From Chryseobacterium oryctis (GTDB lineage: Bacteria; Bacteroidota; Bacteroidia; Flavobacteriales; Weeksellaceae): a stretch of DNA of 64,000 nucleotides. Positions 18,610 to 28,267 of the stretch are shown here, piece by piece (within the stretch, counting starts at the first letter, position 1; every line of letters begins with the position of its first letter). Position numbers and translations under genes: made by a program. The stretch is from contig NZ_JAPDHV010000001.1 of the NCBI RefSeq assembly GCF_025971925.1, positions 310,001 to 374,000 on the forward strand, read 5' to 3'. The notes under the pieces were generated by a model that had not been told where the DNA came from, did no database searches, and was given only the letters and a program-made list of their open reading frames with translations.

Positions 18610-18659
18610 TAGCGAACGTTCGCTAAATTAATTTAAAAAAATATTATGCGAAAAATCGC
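18610..18659. promoter_or_regulatory. Two-site operator GCGA-N4-TCGC in the aceB/regulator divergent promoter
   Basis: A perfect 16-bp palindrome TAGCGAACGTTCGCTA spans 18610-18625. A second copy of its core, GCGA-AAAA-TCGC, lies at 18648-18659, with centres 36 bp apart. The first overlaps the -33 region of aceBA; the second lies just before the regulator's own -7 box (TATATTTG, 18670-18677). The layout suggests the divergently encoded XRE/ScfR-type regulator binds both to control the operon and itself; this assignment is inference. Confidence 0.75.
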
Positions 18660-18681
18660 TTTTATATATTATATTTGATTT

Positions 18682-20157
18682 ATGAATTCTGAAAGTGACT
18701 TTATTAAAACGGTTTTTGGACTAAAACTAAAACAACTGAGACAAAAGAAAAATTGGTCTTTACAAGACCTTGCCGTAAAGACCAGTTTATCAAAATCTTA
18801 CCTTAATGAGATAGAAAATGGCAAAAAATATCCGAAACACGACAAAATAATACAACTTTCGGAGGCACTGAACTGCACTTTTGATGATTTGGTTTCTACA
18901 AAATTAGACAAAAGCCTAGCTCCGTTCAATGAAATTCTACAATCTGATTTTTTCAAAGAAGTCCCTTTGGATCTTTTCGGAATCAACAAAAACAATTTGA
19001 TAAGCATCATTAGTGATGCTCCAAAAAAAGTAACTGCATTCATTAATGCTTTGATTGAAATTTCTCAAAACTATAATTTAGGAAAGGAGAGATTTTATTT
19101 CGCCGTACTACGCTCATTTCAAGAATTATACGATAATTATTTTCCTGATATAGAAGAAAAAGTTTTGATTTTTGCAGAAGAAAATGAACTCAAAACAGGT
19201 AAAAACTTAGAAACCGATTCGTTGGAGAAAATTCTAAACGAAAATTTCGGTTATACCATTCAATCAGAAGATTTTGAACGTTACGACACATTGGATAACC
19301 TCAGGTCATTATTTGTTCCTGAGAAAAAATTGTTGCTTTTAAACAAAAAACTAGAAAAAGACCAGAGAACTTTTATTTTAGCAAAAGAGGTCGGATTTAA
19401 TGTTTTAGGACTAAAAAACCGCCCCAACACATTCTCATGGCTGGATTTTGGAAGTTTTGAAGAAATTTTGAATAATTTTTATGCCTCCTACTTTGCAGGA
19501 GCTTTGCTAATTTCAAAAAGAAAAACAATTGAAAAAACATCAGAATTTTTCCTTCAAAACAGCTGGGAACCTAAAAATTTCGAAAACTTAATCAATCAAT
19601 TCACCAATTCTCCGGAAACATTTTATTACCGATTAACCAATATCCTTTCTTCAGAATTAGGAATTAAAGATTTATTTTATTTGTGCTTAGTTAAAAAGAA
19701 CAATTCCAATAAAATACAGATTTTAAAAGAGTTGCACTTAAACCATCAACAAGCTCCACACGCCAATGCAACTAACGAACATTATTGTAGAAGGTGGATT
19801 GCGGTGAAAAATTTAGATCATTTGGTAGAGAATGAAACATTAACAGCAGCCCAAATTTCTCATTACAAAGACCAAGGAGTAAGTTATCTGGTAATTTCCA
19901 CATCACAAAAAAACCCTTTTTCTGATGGGAGCAACAGAAGCTATTGTTTAGGTATTTTATTAACTCCTCAAACGATAAAGAAAATCAATTTCATAAAATC
20001 TCCGACTTTGCAAACGATTAATGTTGGTGTCACCTGTGAATCTTGCAGTATAGCAGATTGTGAAGTAAGACAAGCTCCACCAATTCGATTAGAAAAAGAA
20101 TATTTTAACTCGAGTATGAAAAATGCAGTAGAAAGGTTGAGAAAAGATATTTTATAA
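18682..20157 (+). CDS. XRE-family short-chain fatty acyl regulator (ScfR/RamB-like)
   Basis: This 491-aa regulator has an N-terminal XRE helix-turn-helix (residues 11-70, LKQLRQKKNWSLQDLAVKTSLSKSYLNEIENG). A central IrrE/ImmA-like domain follows, in which the peptidase HExxH is replaced by AKEVG, so it should be catalytically dead. The C-terminal DUF2083-type domain holds a Cys cluster (CESCSIADC). This arrangement is that of RamB/ScfR, which sense acyl-CoA or acetate status and control glyoxylate and propionate genes. Being divergent from aceBA across a shared operator fits that role. Its -7 box ends 4 nt before the ATG, so the mRNA is probably leaderless. Confidence 0.9.
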   Translation: MNSESDFIKTVFGLKLKQLRQKKNWSLQDLAVKTSLSKSYLNEIENGKKYPKHDKIIQLSEALNCTFDDLVSTKLDKSLAPFNEILQSDFFKEVPLDLFGINKNNLISIISDAPKKVTAFINALIEISQNYNLGKERFYFAVLRSFQELYDNYFPDIEEKVLIFAEENELKTGKNLETDSLEKILNENFGYTIQSEDFERYDTLDNLRSLFVPEKKLLLLNKKLEKDQRTFILAKEVGFNVLGLKNRPNTFSWLDFGSFEEILNNFYASYFAGALLISKRKTIEKTSEFFLQNSWEPKNFENLINQFTNSPETFYYRLTNILSSELGIKDLFYLCLVKKNNSNKIQILKELHLNHQQAPHANATNEHYCRRWIAVKNLDHLVENETLTAAQISHYKDQGVSYLVISTSQKNPFSDGSNRSYCLGILLTPQTIKKINFIKSPTLQTINVGVTCESCSIADCEVRQAPPIRLEKEYFNSSMKNAVERLRKDIL

Positions 20158-20222
20158 TTTTTAAAATTCTACTCTTTAATTTTCAATCAAAATATCTACT
20201 TTCGTTGTAAGCACCAACACAA

Positions 20223-20876
20223 ATGATTTTAGATATTTTATTTCCAAATCGTTGCATGAACTGCAACCAAATTATTGACGGTAACTTACTTGTTTGTAAT
20301 ATTTGTTTTGAGCAAATTAATTTCACTCATTTTGAGTATTCTCAGGATAATTATATAAAAGAAAAATGCAAACTATTGTTCCCTATTGAAAACACATTTG
20401 CATTGATGCAGTTTGAGAAAGAAAGTTTAAGCAGGAAAATCATCCATGAATTAAAATACAAGAACCGCGAAATAATAGGGAAAATATTAGCAGAATGGAC
20501 AATAGAACGACTGGATTTCAAAAATGAAAAGCCAGACTTATTAGTAACTGTTCCACTTCATCCTAAAAAATTAAAAGAAAGAGGTTATAATCAGCTTCAT
20601 TTATTCACTGAAACATTATCTAAATTTTACAACATCCCGTTTGAGCATGATTTAATTAAGAGAAATCATTATTCAAAAGCTCAAGCTTTAAAAGACAAAC
20701 AACATCGCCTGAAAACTGAAAATACTTTTTCTACCACAAGGAATATTGAAGGAAAACACATGTTATTGATTGATGATGTTTTCACCACAGGAAATACAAT
20801 TTCGTCTGTTGCGTGGGAAATTTTGAAATCCGGAAACAATAAAGTGAGCGTTTTGGTAATGGCAATAGATGCATAA
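20223..20876 (+). CDS. ComF family protein (phosphoribosyltransferase fold)
   Basis: This 217-aa protein has an N-terminal zinc-finger-like pair of Cys motifs (CMNC and CNIC) and a type I phosphoribosyltransferase core with the PRPP loop VLLIDDVFTTGNTI-like segment (MLLIDDVFTTGNTISS), plus PLHPKKLKERGYNQ. This is the ComF/GntX family. In competent bacteria ComF is needed for DNA uptake, with a proposed helicase-linked role; the enzymatic activity is unproven. It follows the regulator by 65 nt on the same strand. Confidence 0.88.
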   Translation: MILDILFPNRCMNCNQIIDGNLLVCNICFEQINFTHFEYSQDNYIKEKCKLLFPIENTFALMQFEKESLSRKIIHELKYKNREIIGKILAEWTIERLDFKNEKPDLLVTVPLHPKKLKERGYNQLHLFTETLSKFYNIPFEHDLIKRNHYSKAQALKDKQHRLKTENTFSTTRNIEGKHMLLIDDVFTTGNTISSVAWEILKSGNNKVSVLVMAIDA

Positions 20877-20935
20877 AATTTTAAAAATCAAAAAACTCTC
20901 AATCTTTTTATTAATTTTGAACCGAACTAATTACT

Positions 20936-21622
20936 ATGAAAAATCTTATCTTATTACACGGTGCTTTAGGTCACAGCGACAACTTCAATCCTTTTCAAAA
21001 CGAACTTTCAAAACATTTTGCTATTCATAGTCCTTTATTTTCAGGACACGGAAATACAGAACTTCCAAAAAACGGAATTACTATTGAAAAGTACACTCAA
21101 GAATTGAAAGAATTCATTGAAAAAGAAAATCTTGAAAATATTCATATTTTCGGGCACAGCATGGGCGGATATGTTGCACTTTGCTACGCCAATCAGTATC
21201 CTTCAACTGTAAATTCTATCATTACCTTAGGAACAAAATTCGATTGGACAGAAGAACAGGCTTTGAAAGAAAGTAAAATGCTTAATCCTGACATTATTTC
21301 TGAAAAAGTTCCTAAATATGCAGAGTCATTAGAAAGCCAACACGGCTCAAAATGGAAGCAATTATTACCTGCAATTGCTGAAATGATGATTTCTTTAGGT
21401 AAAAATCCTCCTTTGAAAGACAATCTATCTTCAATAGAAATCCCGGTTCAAATTATGGTTGGAGACAAAGACAATATGGTAACTTTGGAGGAAAGCATTA
21501 ATGCCTATAAAAATCTTCCAAATGCAAAATTGGCCGTACTCCCCGACACAAAGCATCCTATGGATAAAGTACGACCCAATTTATTATTTGATTTAATGAA
21601 AGATTTCTGGAATCTTTCTTAA
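20936..21622 (+). CDS. Alpha/beta-fold hydrolase
   Basis: This 228-aa protein has the alpha/beta-hydrolase fold: LLHGALGHSDN oxyanion region, nucleophile elbow GHSMGG (Ser near residue 70), acid in VGDKDNMV and catalytic His in DTKHPMDK. Substrate cannot be deduced. It ends one base before the convergent upp gene, so the two 3' ends abut with no intervening terminator. Confidence 0.88.
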   Translation: MKNLILLHGALGHSDNFNPFQNELSKHFAIHSPLFSGHGNTELPKNGITIEKYTQELKEFIEKENLENIHIFGHSMGGYVALCYANQYPSTVNSIITLGTKFDWTEEQALKESKMLNPDIISEKVPKYAESLESQHGSKWKQLLPAIAEMMISLGKNPPLKDNLSSIEIPVQIMVGDKDNMVTLEESINAYKNLPNAKLAVLPDTKHPMDKVRPNLLFDLMKDFWNLS

Positions 21623-22276
21623 TTATCTTTGAAGTTTTTCTCCGTAGCTTAAATCTCCTGCATCTCCCAACCCCGGCGTGATGTAGCCTTTTGATGTTAA
21701 GTTTTCATCTATTGCTCCTACCCAGATTTTAGCATCAGGATAGGCTTTTTCAATAGTTTCTACCCCTTGTCTTGATGCAATAGCAGCAACAATATGAAGC
21801 TGGGTTGGTTTTCCGTTCGTCAACAAATCTTTTATAGCTTCAATTAAAGATGCTCCTGTTGCCAACATCGGGTCAGCTACGATTAATGGTCTTCCTTCGA
21901 TATTCGGGCAAGTTAAATAATCTTGTTTAATAGAAAAATAATCGTTGGCATCATGCTTTCTATAAGCAGCCACAAATCCACAGTCAGCTCTGTCAAAATA
22001 ATTCAGAACCCCTTCAAACAAAGGAACTCCAGCTCTCAAAATAGTAGTAATTACAGGCTGAACAGCGATTTCCTTAACTTTAATTGTATCTAAAGGAGTC
22101 TGAATTTCAATTTCTTTATATTCCAACCCTTTGCTTATTTCGAACGCTGCAATTTCACCGATTCTTTCCATATTTCTGCGGAATCTCATTCGGTCATGTT
22201 GAATTTCAACGTTTCTAAGCTCGTTAATCCAAGAATTTACTAAAGAAAATTGTTCTGATAATACTACTGTATTCAT
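21623..22276 (-). CDS. upp: Uracil phosphoribosyltransferase
   Basis: This 217-aa protein has the PRPP-binding loop LIVADPMLATGASLIEAI, the flexible VGAIDENLTSKGYITPGLGDAGDLSYG uracil-binding end and the TTILRAGVPLFEG segment, all standard for Upp. It salvages uracil to UMP in the cytosol. ATG at 22276. It directly follows der at 22360 in orientation, but a terminator lies between them. Confidence 0.95.
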   Translation of the reverse strand: MNTVVLSEQFSLVNSWINELRNVEIQHDRMRFRRNMERIGEIAAFEISKGLEYKEIEIQTPLDTIKVKEIAVQPVITTILRAGVPLFEGVLNYFDRADCGFVAAYRKHDANDYFSIKQDYLTCPNIEGRPLIVADPMLATGASLIEAIKDLLTNGKPTQLHIVAAIASRQGVETIEKAYPDAKIWVGAIDENLTSKGYITPGLGDAGDLSYGEKLQR

Positions 22277-22324
22277 TATTTTGAAAGGCTTTTATCTAAA
22301 ATTATACAATTTATTTAAGAATAA

Positions 22325-22358
22325 AATCCCTCTTAGAAAACTCTAAAAGGGATGATAT
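22325..22358 (-). terminator. Terminator after der
   Basis: Minus-strand arms ATCCCTTTTAGA and TCTAAGAGGGAT (one wobble) around GTTT are followed by a T-rich tract. Confidence 0.75.
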
Positions 22359-22359
22359 T

Positions 22360-23670
22360 TTATTTTTGTCTGAAATATACTTCGATAGGAACTCCGGTAA
22401 AACCGAATTCTTTTCTCAGCTGATTTTCAGTAAATCTTTTATATGGTTCTTTTACATATTGTGGCAAATTGCAGAAGAATACAAATTGCGGTGAAGGCGT
22501 CGGAAGCTGCACACAATATTTAATTTTAATATATTTTCCTTTATTTGCAGGTGGTGGCGTTCCTTCAAAAATAGGAAGCATCACCTCGTTTAGTTTTGAA
22601 GTCTTGATTTTCTTTTTGCGGTCTTCATACACCTGCATTGCTACTTCAACAGCTTTTAAAATCCTTTGCTTCGTTAAAGCAGAAATAAACAAAATTGGAA
22701 TATCCTGGAATTGCCCGATTTTATCCTTAATAGATTTTTCAAAATCACGCATTGTATTGGTTTGTTTGTCCTCAATCAAATCCCATTTATTCACCAGAAT
22801 AACAATTCCTTTCCTGTTTTTCTGAGCCAACCCGAATATGTTCATATCCTGAGATTCCCAACCCTGTGTAGCATCTACCATGATAATTACCACATCAGAA
22901 AACTCAATAGAACGGATAGAACGCATTACAGAATAGAACTCTAAATCTTCATTAACTTTAGATTTCTTTCTCATTCCAGCAGTATCTACCAATACAAACT
23001 CGTGCCCGAATTTATTATAAAGTGTCTGAATACTGTCTCTTGTTGTTCCGGCAATATCGGTAACAATATTTCGTTCAACATCCAACAAAGCATTCGTTAA
23101 AGTAGATTTCCCTACGTTGGGACGACCTGCAATTGTAATTTTAGGCAATCCTTCAAATGGATCTTTATATTCTGTTGTCGGAAAATCTCTAACGATATCA
23201 TCTAGCAAATCTCCCGTTCCTGAACCTGTAGCAGAAGATAAAGTATAATATTTCTCGATTCCTAATTGATAAAATTCCGTTGCAGGAAGTTCTTCTTTTG
23301 CAGAATCTACCTTATTAATAACAATATAAATAGGTTTGTTTGATCTTCTTAAAAGTCTGTATATTTCGTGATCAGTATCTGTAAGACCTTCTTCTACATT
23401 CATCATAAAAATGATAGAAGTAGCCTCATCTACAGCCAATTGAACCTGTTTACGAATTTCTTCTTCAAAGATATCGTCTGTACCTACATCATAACCACCT
23501 GTATCAATTACAGTGAAATCGACACCGTTCCAGTCAGATTTTCCATAATGACGGTCTCTTGTAACCCCTGCAGTAGAGTCAACAATAGCTTCTCTTCTTT
23601 CCAGTAAACGATTAAAAAGTGTGGATTTTCCTACGTTGGGACGCCCAACGATAGCGACAATATTCGACAT
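22360..23670 (-). CDS. der: Ribosome biogenesis GTPase Der (EngA)
   Basis: This 436-aa protein has two tandem Era-like GTPase domains, each with GRPNVGKST (residues 8-16 and about 183-191), DTGGYD / DTAGMR switch motifs and NKVD / NKWD base-recognition motifs. A C-terminal KH-like domain begins around residue 350. This double-G-domain build is unique to Der. It acts in 50S ribosomal subunit maturation and is usually essential. ATG at 23670, monocistronic. Confidence 0.97.
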   Translation of the reverse strand: MSNIVAIVGRPNVGKSTLFNRLLERREAIVDSTAGVTRDRHYGKSDWNGVDFTVIDTGGYDVGTDDIFEEEIRKQVQLAVDEATSIIFMMNVEEGLTDTDHEIYRLLRRSNKPIYIVINKVDSAKEELPATEFYQLGIEKYYTLSSATGSGTGDLLDDIVRDFPTTEYKDPFEGLPKITIAGRPNVGKSTLTNALLDVERNIVTDIAGTTRDSIQTLYNKFGHEFVLVDTAGMRKKSKVNEDLEFYSVMRSIRSIEFSDVVIIMVDATQGWESQDMNIFGLAQKNRKGIVILVNKWDLIEDKQTNTMRDFEKSIKDKIGQFQDIPILFISALTKQRILKAVEVAMQVYEDRKKKIKTSKLNEVMLPIFEGTPPPANKGKYIKIKYCVQLPTPSPQFVFFCNLPQYVKEPYKRFTENQLRKEFGFTGVPIEVYFRQK

Positions 23671-23897
23671 AAAAATGTTTAATAATTAAGATTATTAATG
23701 GGTTTCTCCAACTTTTGGAGCCCAATTTTTTTTGCAAAGATATGATTTTATTATTTAGTGATAAAAATTAGACTTTAAGTAACTTAATGTTAAAATAAAT
23801 ATTTGTATATCAAACAATAATAGTCATAACAAACACTTTTCTTCATTTAACATTTTTATTTTTAAAATAATTTCTATAATTTCGCAGTCAGAAACAA

Positions 23898-23968
23898 AGA
23901 CCCATGGTGTAGCGGTAACACTACTGATTTTGGTTCAGTCATCTGGGGTTCGAATCCCTGTGGGTCTA
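23898..23968 (+). tRNA. tRNA-Gln (TTG)
   Basis: This is a regular cloverleaf of 71 nt. The acceptor stem AGACCCA/TGGGTCT is perfect. The D arm has GTGT/ACAC. The anticodon arm is ACTGA-TTTTGGT-TCAGT with anticodon TTG, and the T arm has a normal TTCGAAT loop. No CCA is encoded. It serves as a useful normal reference for the abnormal tRNA-like genes at 45.6-47.3 kb, including a second TTG form with a T-loop insert. Confidence 0.95.
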
Positions 23969-23976
23969 CAATACAA

Positions 23977-24016
23977 ACAAAGCAATCACTGAATATCAGT
24001 AGATTGCTTTTTTCTT
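23977..24016 (+). terminator. Terminator of tRNA-Gln
   Basis: Arms AAAGCAATC and GATTGCTTT with an inner ACTGA/TCAGT pairing are followed by a T run. Confidence 0.85.
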
Positions 24017-24081
24017 TTCAGGAAATTTAATTTTATATTTTCTTATCTTTAGCCAATACTCATTTTTAATATCATGAAAAA

Positions 24082-24112
24082 AACTTCATCAAAAAATGAT
24101 GAAGCAAATACT
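24082..24112 (-). terminator. Terminator after mqo
   Basis: Minus-strand arms CTTCATCA and TGATGAAG are followed by seven T, 25 nt beyond the mqo stop codon. Confidence 0.8.
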
Positions 24113-24135
24113 ATTTTAATAAAAGTTTTATTTAA

Positions 24136-25641
24136 TTAATAATCCAATTCCAGTTTTTCTTTTGTGTAATTTCTTAATTTTTCAGTAAGCTCAGGATTAT
24201 TTGCCAGTTTTTGTCCGTAAGAGGGAACTATTTCTAACAACTTTTCTCTCCATTCTCCTTGAATTTTTTCCGGAAAGCATTTTTCAAGAACGTTTAACAT
24301 TGCATGGACTGCAGTAGAAGCACCAGGTGAAGCACCCAATAAAGACGCAATAGTTCCAGCTTTATTTACAACTACTTCAGTTCCAAATTCAAGCTTTCCC
24401 CCAAATTTATCATCTTTTTTAATGACTTGTACTCTTTGTCCGGCAACTTTAAGTTCCCAATCTTCTTCTTTGGCATCTTTTATAAACTCTCTCAAATGTT
24501 GCATTCTTTGAGCTTTGCTCATCGCAACCTGTTGAATTAAATATTTCGTTAAAGGAAGATTATGCCACCAAGCTCCAAATAAAGACCTCAAATTTTTAGT
24601 ATTTACACTTTCAGGCAAATCAAGATAGCTTCCTTCTTTCAAAAATTTAGTTGAAAAACCTGCGAAAGGGCCAAAAAGAAGCGCTTTTTTGCCATCAATA
24701 ATTCGCAAATCTAAATGCGGAACAGACATTGGTGGTGCATCTACCGTCGCTTGAGTATATACTTTTGCCTTATGCTTTTCTACCAGTTCCTGATTATGAC
24801 TTACCAACCACTGACCAGAAACCGGAAAACCTCCATATCCTTCACTTTCTTTGATATCTGAACTATCCAGAAGCGGAAGTGCGTAACCACCTGCTCCAAT
24901 GAAGACAAAGTCCGCAACAACTTCCTGTTTATGATTATTTATCCTGTCTTTGACCTCCATTTCCCATCTTCCATCTTCTCTTGGATCAATATCTTTTACT
25001 TCATGATATAAGAATACTTCAACATTAGAATCTTCAAGCAAATGCCTTCCCATTTTTCTTGTCAGACTTCCAAAATTCACATCTGTTCCCAAATCCATTT
25101 TGGTTGCTGCCATCACTTCAGACTTATTTCTCTTGCTCATTACCAAAGGAATCCACTCTTTTAGTTTTTCATGATCGGTTGAGAACTCCATTCCTTTGAA
25201 TAAGATAGACTCTGACATTTTTTCATAACGTCTTCTCAAAAACTCAGCATCTTTTTCACCAAATACCAAGCTCATGTGAGCACAAGAGTTTATGAAATCT
25301 TTAGGCCCCTCAACATAACCTTTTGATATAAGATAAGCCCAAAACTGCTTTGAAACTTCAAACTGTTCAGCAATATTTTCAGCTTTTGAGATATCGATAG
25401 TTCCATCAGCTTTTTCAGGAGTATAATTAAGTTCACAAAAAGCGGAATGACCAGTTCCCGCATTATTCCAAGCAGCTGTACTTTCTTTAGCAAACCTTCC
25501 CAATCTTTCAAAAATAGCAATCTCAAGATTAGGCTCAAACTCATGAAGCAAAGTTGCTAAAGTTGCACTCATTATTCCTCCGCCAATCAATACAACATCG
25601 TATTTTGGCTTTGGCTTTCTGCTAGTAAGCGAATGTGGCAT
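24136..25641 (-). CDS. mqo: Malate:quinone oxidoreductase
   Basis: This 501-aa FAD enzyme has the N-terminal dinucleotide motif DVVLIGGGIMSATLATLL, then ERLGRFAKESTAAWNNAGTGHSAFCELNYTPE, which is characteristic of Mqo, and a C-terminal GASPGASTAVHAML block. It oxidises malate to oxaloacetate and passes electrons to the menaquinone pool at the inner membrane, replacing soluble malate dehydrogenase in the TCA cycle and following the glyoxylate bypass upstream. ATG at 25641, monocistronic. Confidence 0.97.
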   Translation of the reverse strand: MPHSLTSRKPKPKYDVVLIGGGIMSATLATLLHEFEPNLEIAIFERLGRFAKESTAAWNNAGTGHSAFCELNYTPEKADGTIDISKAENIAEQFEVSKQFWAYLISKGYVEGPKDFINSCAHMSLVFGEKDAEFLRRRYEKMSESILFKGMEFSTDHEKLKEWIPLVMSKRNKSEVMAATKMDLGTDVNFGSLTRKMGRHLLEDSNVEVFLYHEVKDIDPREDGRWEMEVKDRINNHKQEVVADFVFIGAGGYALPLLDSSDIKESEGYGGFPVSGQWLVSHNQELVEKHKAKVYTQATVDAPPMSVPHLDLRIIDGKKALLFGPFAGFSTKFLKEGSYLDLPESVNTKNLRSLFGAWWHNLPLTKYLIQQVAMSKAQRMQHLREFIKDAKEEDWELKVAGQRVQVIKKDDKFGGKLEFGTEVVVNKAGTIASLLGASPGASTAVHAMLNVLEKCFPEKIQGEWREKLLEIVPSYGQKLANNPELTEKLRNYTKEKLELDY

Positions 25642-25908
25642 AATTCTAATTTTTCTTCAAATTTCGGGAAAAGTTTTAAAAACAAACCCAATTTCATGAT
25701 TTTTAACATGTAAAATTAAGCCTATTAAAAAAGAATAATAATTGAACTAATAAATACGATGGAAAATATAAATCAGTATTTATTGAAAAGACTAATTTAA
25801 TTTTGAAGAATTACTAAAAAAAAACATTTCGACCCAAAGCAAATATTAATAATCCTGAACGGAAATTAAAAATGTAATTTACTTAAAGTCGAAATGCAGA
25901 AATATAAT

Positions 25909-26949
25909 TTAGCTAAGTTTTGCAGTAAGCTTTTTAAACTGTTTCTCAGCATTTTTTCCTTCATACAAAATACTGTAAATAGTATCAACGATAGGAAGTT
26001 TCAAGCCTTTTTGTTTTGAAGTTTTATATATAGAATCAGCCGCATAATACCCTTCTGCAACCATATTCATAGATTGAATTGCTGACTTCACAGTATAGCC
26101 TTTACCGATAAGATTTCCTAAACTTCTGTTTCTTGAAAATAATGAATACGCTGTAACCAACAAATCTCCTAAATAAGCACTTTCATTAACATCTCTCGGT
26201 GCTTCATAAATTGCTTCCAGGAAAGTCTCCATCTCTCGAATTGCATTTGAAACAAAAACAGCAATAAAGTTATCTCCATAACCCAAACCACTTGCTATTC
26301 CCGCTCCAATTGCAAAAATATTCTTAAGAATCGCACTATACTCGTTTCCTAAAATATCTTTACTTGGATTTACTTTAATAAAATCCGAATTAAAGACACT
26401 TACCAGTTTATCCGAAACCTCATCTTCCACCGTAGCAATGGTAAGATAAGAAAGTCTTTCCATCGCAACTTCTTCTGCATGACAAGGACCCGCAATTACA
26501 GCCTGATTTCTGAATCCGATTTTGAATTCGTCCCTTAAATAATGTGCAACCACATCATTCACCTTAGGAATAATCCCCTTGATTGCAGAAACAAAAATTT
26601 TATCCTTATAATCGCAAGTCATTTTTTCCAACGCATCGGACAAATAAATAGAAGGCGTTGCCAAAACTACCACTTCACATTCTGAAACCAACTCATTGAT
26701 ATCAGTTGTCAGTTTTAAGTTTTTTAAATTGAAATTAACCGCTGTAAGATAAGTCGGATTATGCCCACGAAGCTCAATCGCTCCTTTTACAAATTCATTT
26801 CTTACACACCAGTGTACTGTTTTGCAATTTTCTACAAGCATTTTTACAATTGCTGTTGCAAAACTTCCACTTCCTACCACTCCTACGGAAACGTCTTTTT
26901 TAGTTTTTTTAAGACCTGAAGATTCCGAAATTGTTTTCTTTTTCGCCAT
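25909..26949 (-). CDS. gpsA: Glycerol-3-phosphate dehydrogenase [NAD(P)+]
   Basis: The protein is 346 aa from ATG 26949 (MAKKKTISES). An in-frame start at 26997 only adds an unrelated leader. It has the nucleotide-binding GVVGSGSFATAIVKML, the catalytic-Lys regions SAIKGI and EYSAILKNIFAIGAGIASGL, and AGPCHAEEV. It reduces dihydroxyacetone phosphate to sn-glycerol-3-phosphate for phospholipid synthesis. Monocistronic. Confidence 0.94.
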   Translation of the reverse strand: MAKKKTISESSGLKKTKKDVSVGVVGSGSFATAIVKMLVENCKTVHWCVRNEFVKGAIELRGHNPTYLTAVNFNLKNLKLTTDINELVSECEVVVLATPSIYLSDALEKMTCDYKDKIFVSAIKGIIPKVNDVVAHYLRDEFKIGFRNQAVIAGPCHAEEVAMERLSYLTIATVEDEVSDKLVSVFNSDFIKVNPSKDILGNEYSAILKNIFAIGAGIASGLGYGDNFIAVFVSNAIREMETFLEAIYEAPRDVNESAYLGDLLVTAYSLFSRNRSLGNLIGKGYTVKSAIQSMNMVAEGYYAADSIYKTSKQKGLKLPIVDTIYSILYEGKNAEKQFKKLTAKLS

Positions 26950-27171
26950 AATTGAAATGTGAACTGCAAATATATTAAATCGTATCCTTAACAGCACTTT
27001 TCAGGATATAATAAAATTCATTTTTATACAAAATTAACGGTTCAACACAATTAAATACATAAATCACCGTTAATTACAGATAAAAATAAAAGTATGTTAA
27101 GAATAACATCCAAATATTATTTTTAATTAAATTGCAACCTTAAAACCGTTTTTAATCTAAGAGCTAGAAAA

Positions 27172-28194
27172 ATGAAGAAATTTCTAAGTAGCAAGAAGAA
27201 CGTAAACTTCCTTATTGGTGGACTTTTACTAGTAATTTTTGCACAAGGTATTTTTATTGCCAAATTATTTTCTGAAAAAGATGACAAAACTTACGAAGTA
27301 AATCTCGTAAAGATAAATACACAAAAAGACAGTGTAGATTACATGAAAATGAAAACAGATTTGAGCCTTGTCGACCAATCTGTAGCCGAATTAAACTCAT
27401 TTTTAAAATCAAAAAATATTCCGAGTGAAAAATTAATGGTGCTAAACAAGGATAGTATTTCAAACTCGGTTTATCTAGCTAAACAAGCCAACAGATACAG
27501 TCAATATCTGATAGATTTACAGAAAAAATTACTTCAAGTTCCTTTAGGAATGCCTACAGACGGATATATTTCATCAAACTTTGGAGTTAGAAAAAACCCG
27601 ATTCCTTTTAAAACAAATTACGCTTCTGTAAAATCGACCACAAAAACAGATTCTAAACCTGTAGCAACAGTAGCAGTAACTCCTGAAGTAAAAGCAGAAC
27701 CTGTTGAAAAAATAATTGAATTAACCGACAGTTACGGAAATAAGAGAGAGGTAAAAATAATGGTAACTCCCAAAACTACAACTTCTGCTCCCACTCCCAC
27801 AACTACGACCTCAACCAAAGCCATTGCAAACACAGCAACTCCGAAAGTTGAGAAAAACAATCCACCTGCTGAAGCAGACCAAATGCAGTTTCATAAAGGA
27901 TTGGATATTGCTGTTGCGTATGGTTCTAATGTGATTGCTACCGCTGCAGGAAAAGTAATCTTCTCAGGACAAAAAGGTGGTTATGGGAATTGCGTAATTA
28001 TTTCTCATGGAAACGGTTTAGCAACACTTTATGCCCATTTGTCCCAACTTGTTGCAAAAGTAAACGACAACGTAAAAGTAGGTCAGGTAATTGCTAAATC
28101 AGGCAATTCAGGGCGTTCTACAGGCCCTCACCTTCATTATGAAGTACACAAAAATAACACTCCTGTAAATCCTAAATTATTTATGAATTTATAA
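27172..28194 (+). CDS. M23 family metallopeptidase, membrane-anchored
   Basis: This 340-aa protein has an N-terminal membrane helix (residues 11-29, VNFLIGGLLLVIFAQGIFI), then a helical and Thr/Pro-rich linker (about 170-225). The C-terminal LytM domain reads FHKGLDIAVAYGSNVIATAAGKVIFSG, then TLYAHLS, then GRSTGPHLHYEV. It contains the zinc ligands of M23 endopeptidases (H..D in HKGLD, HLH) and probably cleaves peptidoglycan cross-links or serves as an activator at division. ATG at 27172. Confidence 0.92.
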   Translation: MKKFLSSKKNVNFLIGGLLLVIFAQGIFIAKLFSEKDDKTYEVNLVKINTQKDSVDYMKMKTDLSLVDQSVAELNSFLKSKNIPSEKLMVLNKDSISNSVYLAKQANRYSQYLIDLQKKLLQVPLGMPTDGYISSNFGVRKNPIPFKTNYASVKSTTKTDSKPVATVAVTPEVKAEPVEKIIELTDSYGNKREVKIMVTPKTTTSAPTPTTTTSTKAIANTATPKVEKNNPPAEADQMQFHKGLDIAVAYGSNVIATAAGKVIFSGQKGGYGNCVIISHGNGLATLYAHLSQLVAKVNDNVKVGQVIAKSGNSGRSTGPHLHYEVHKNNTPVNPKLFMNL

Positions 28195-28213
28195 AAATTA
28201 ATCTTAATAAATC

Positions 28214-28246
28214 AGTTTCGGCGGCACCTTTGGTGCCGCCGAAACT
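28214..28246. terminator. Perfect 15-bp GC-rich hairpin between convergent genes
   Basis: Arms AGTTTCGGCGGCACC and GGTGCCGCCGAAACT pair without mismatch around a TTT loop, between the M23 stop and the convergent metallo-hydrolase pseudogene. It is by far the GC-richest hairpin here, with only short T tracts outside, so it may act as a bidirectional terminator or mRNA 3'-end protector. Confidence 0.65.
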
Positions 28247-28267
28247 ATTTTCAACTCCTTAATATTT

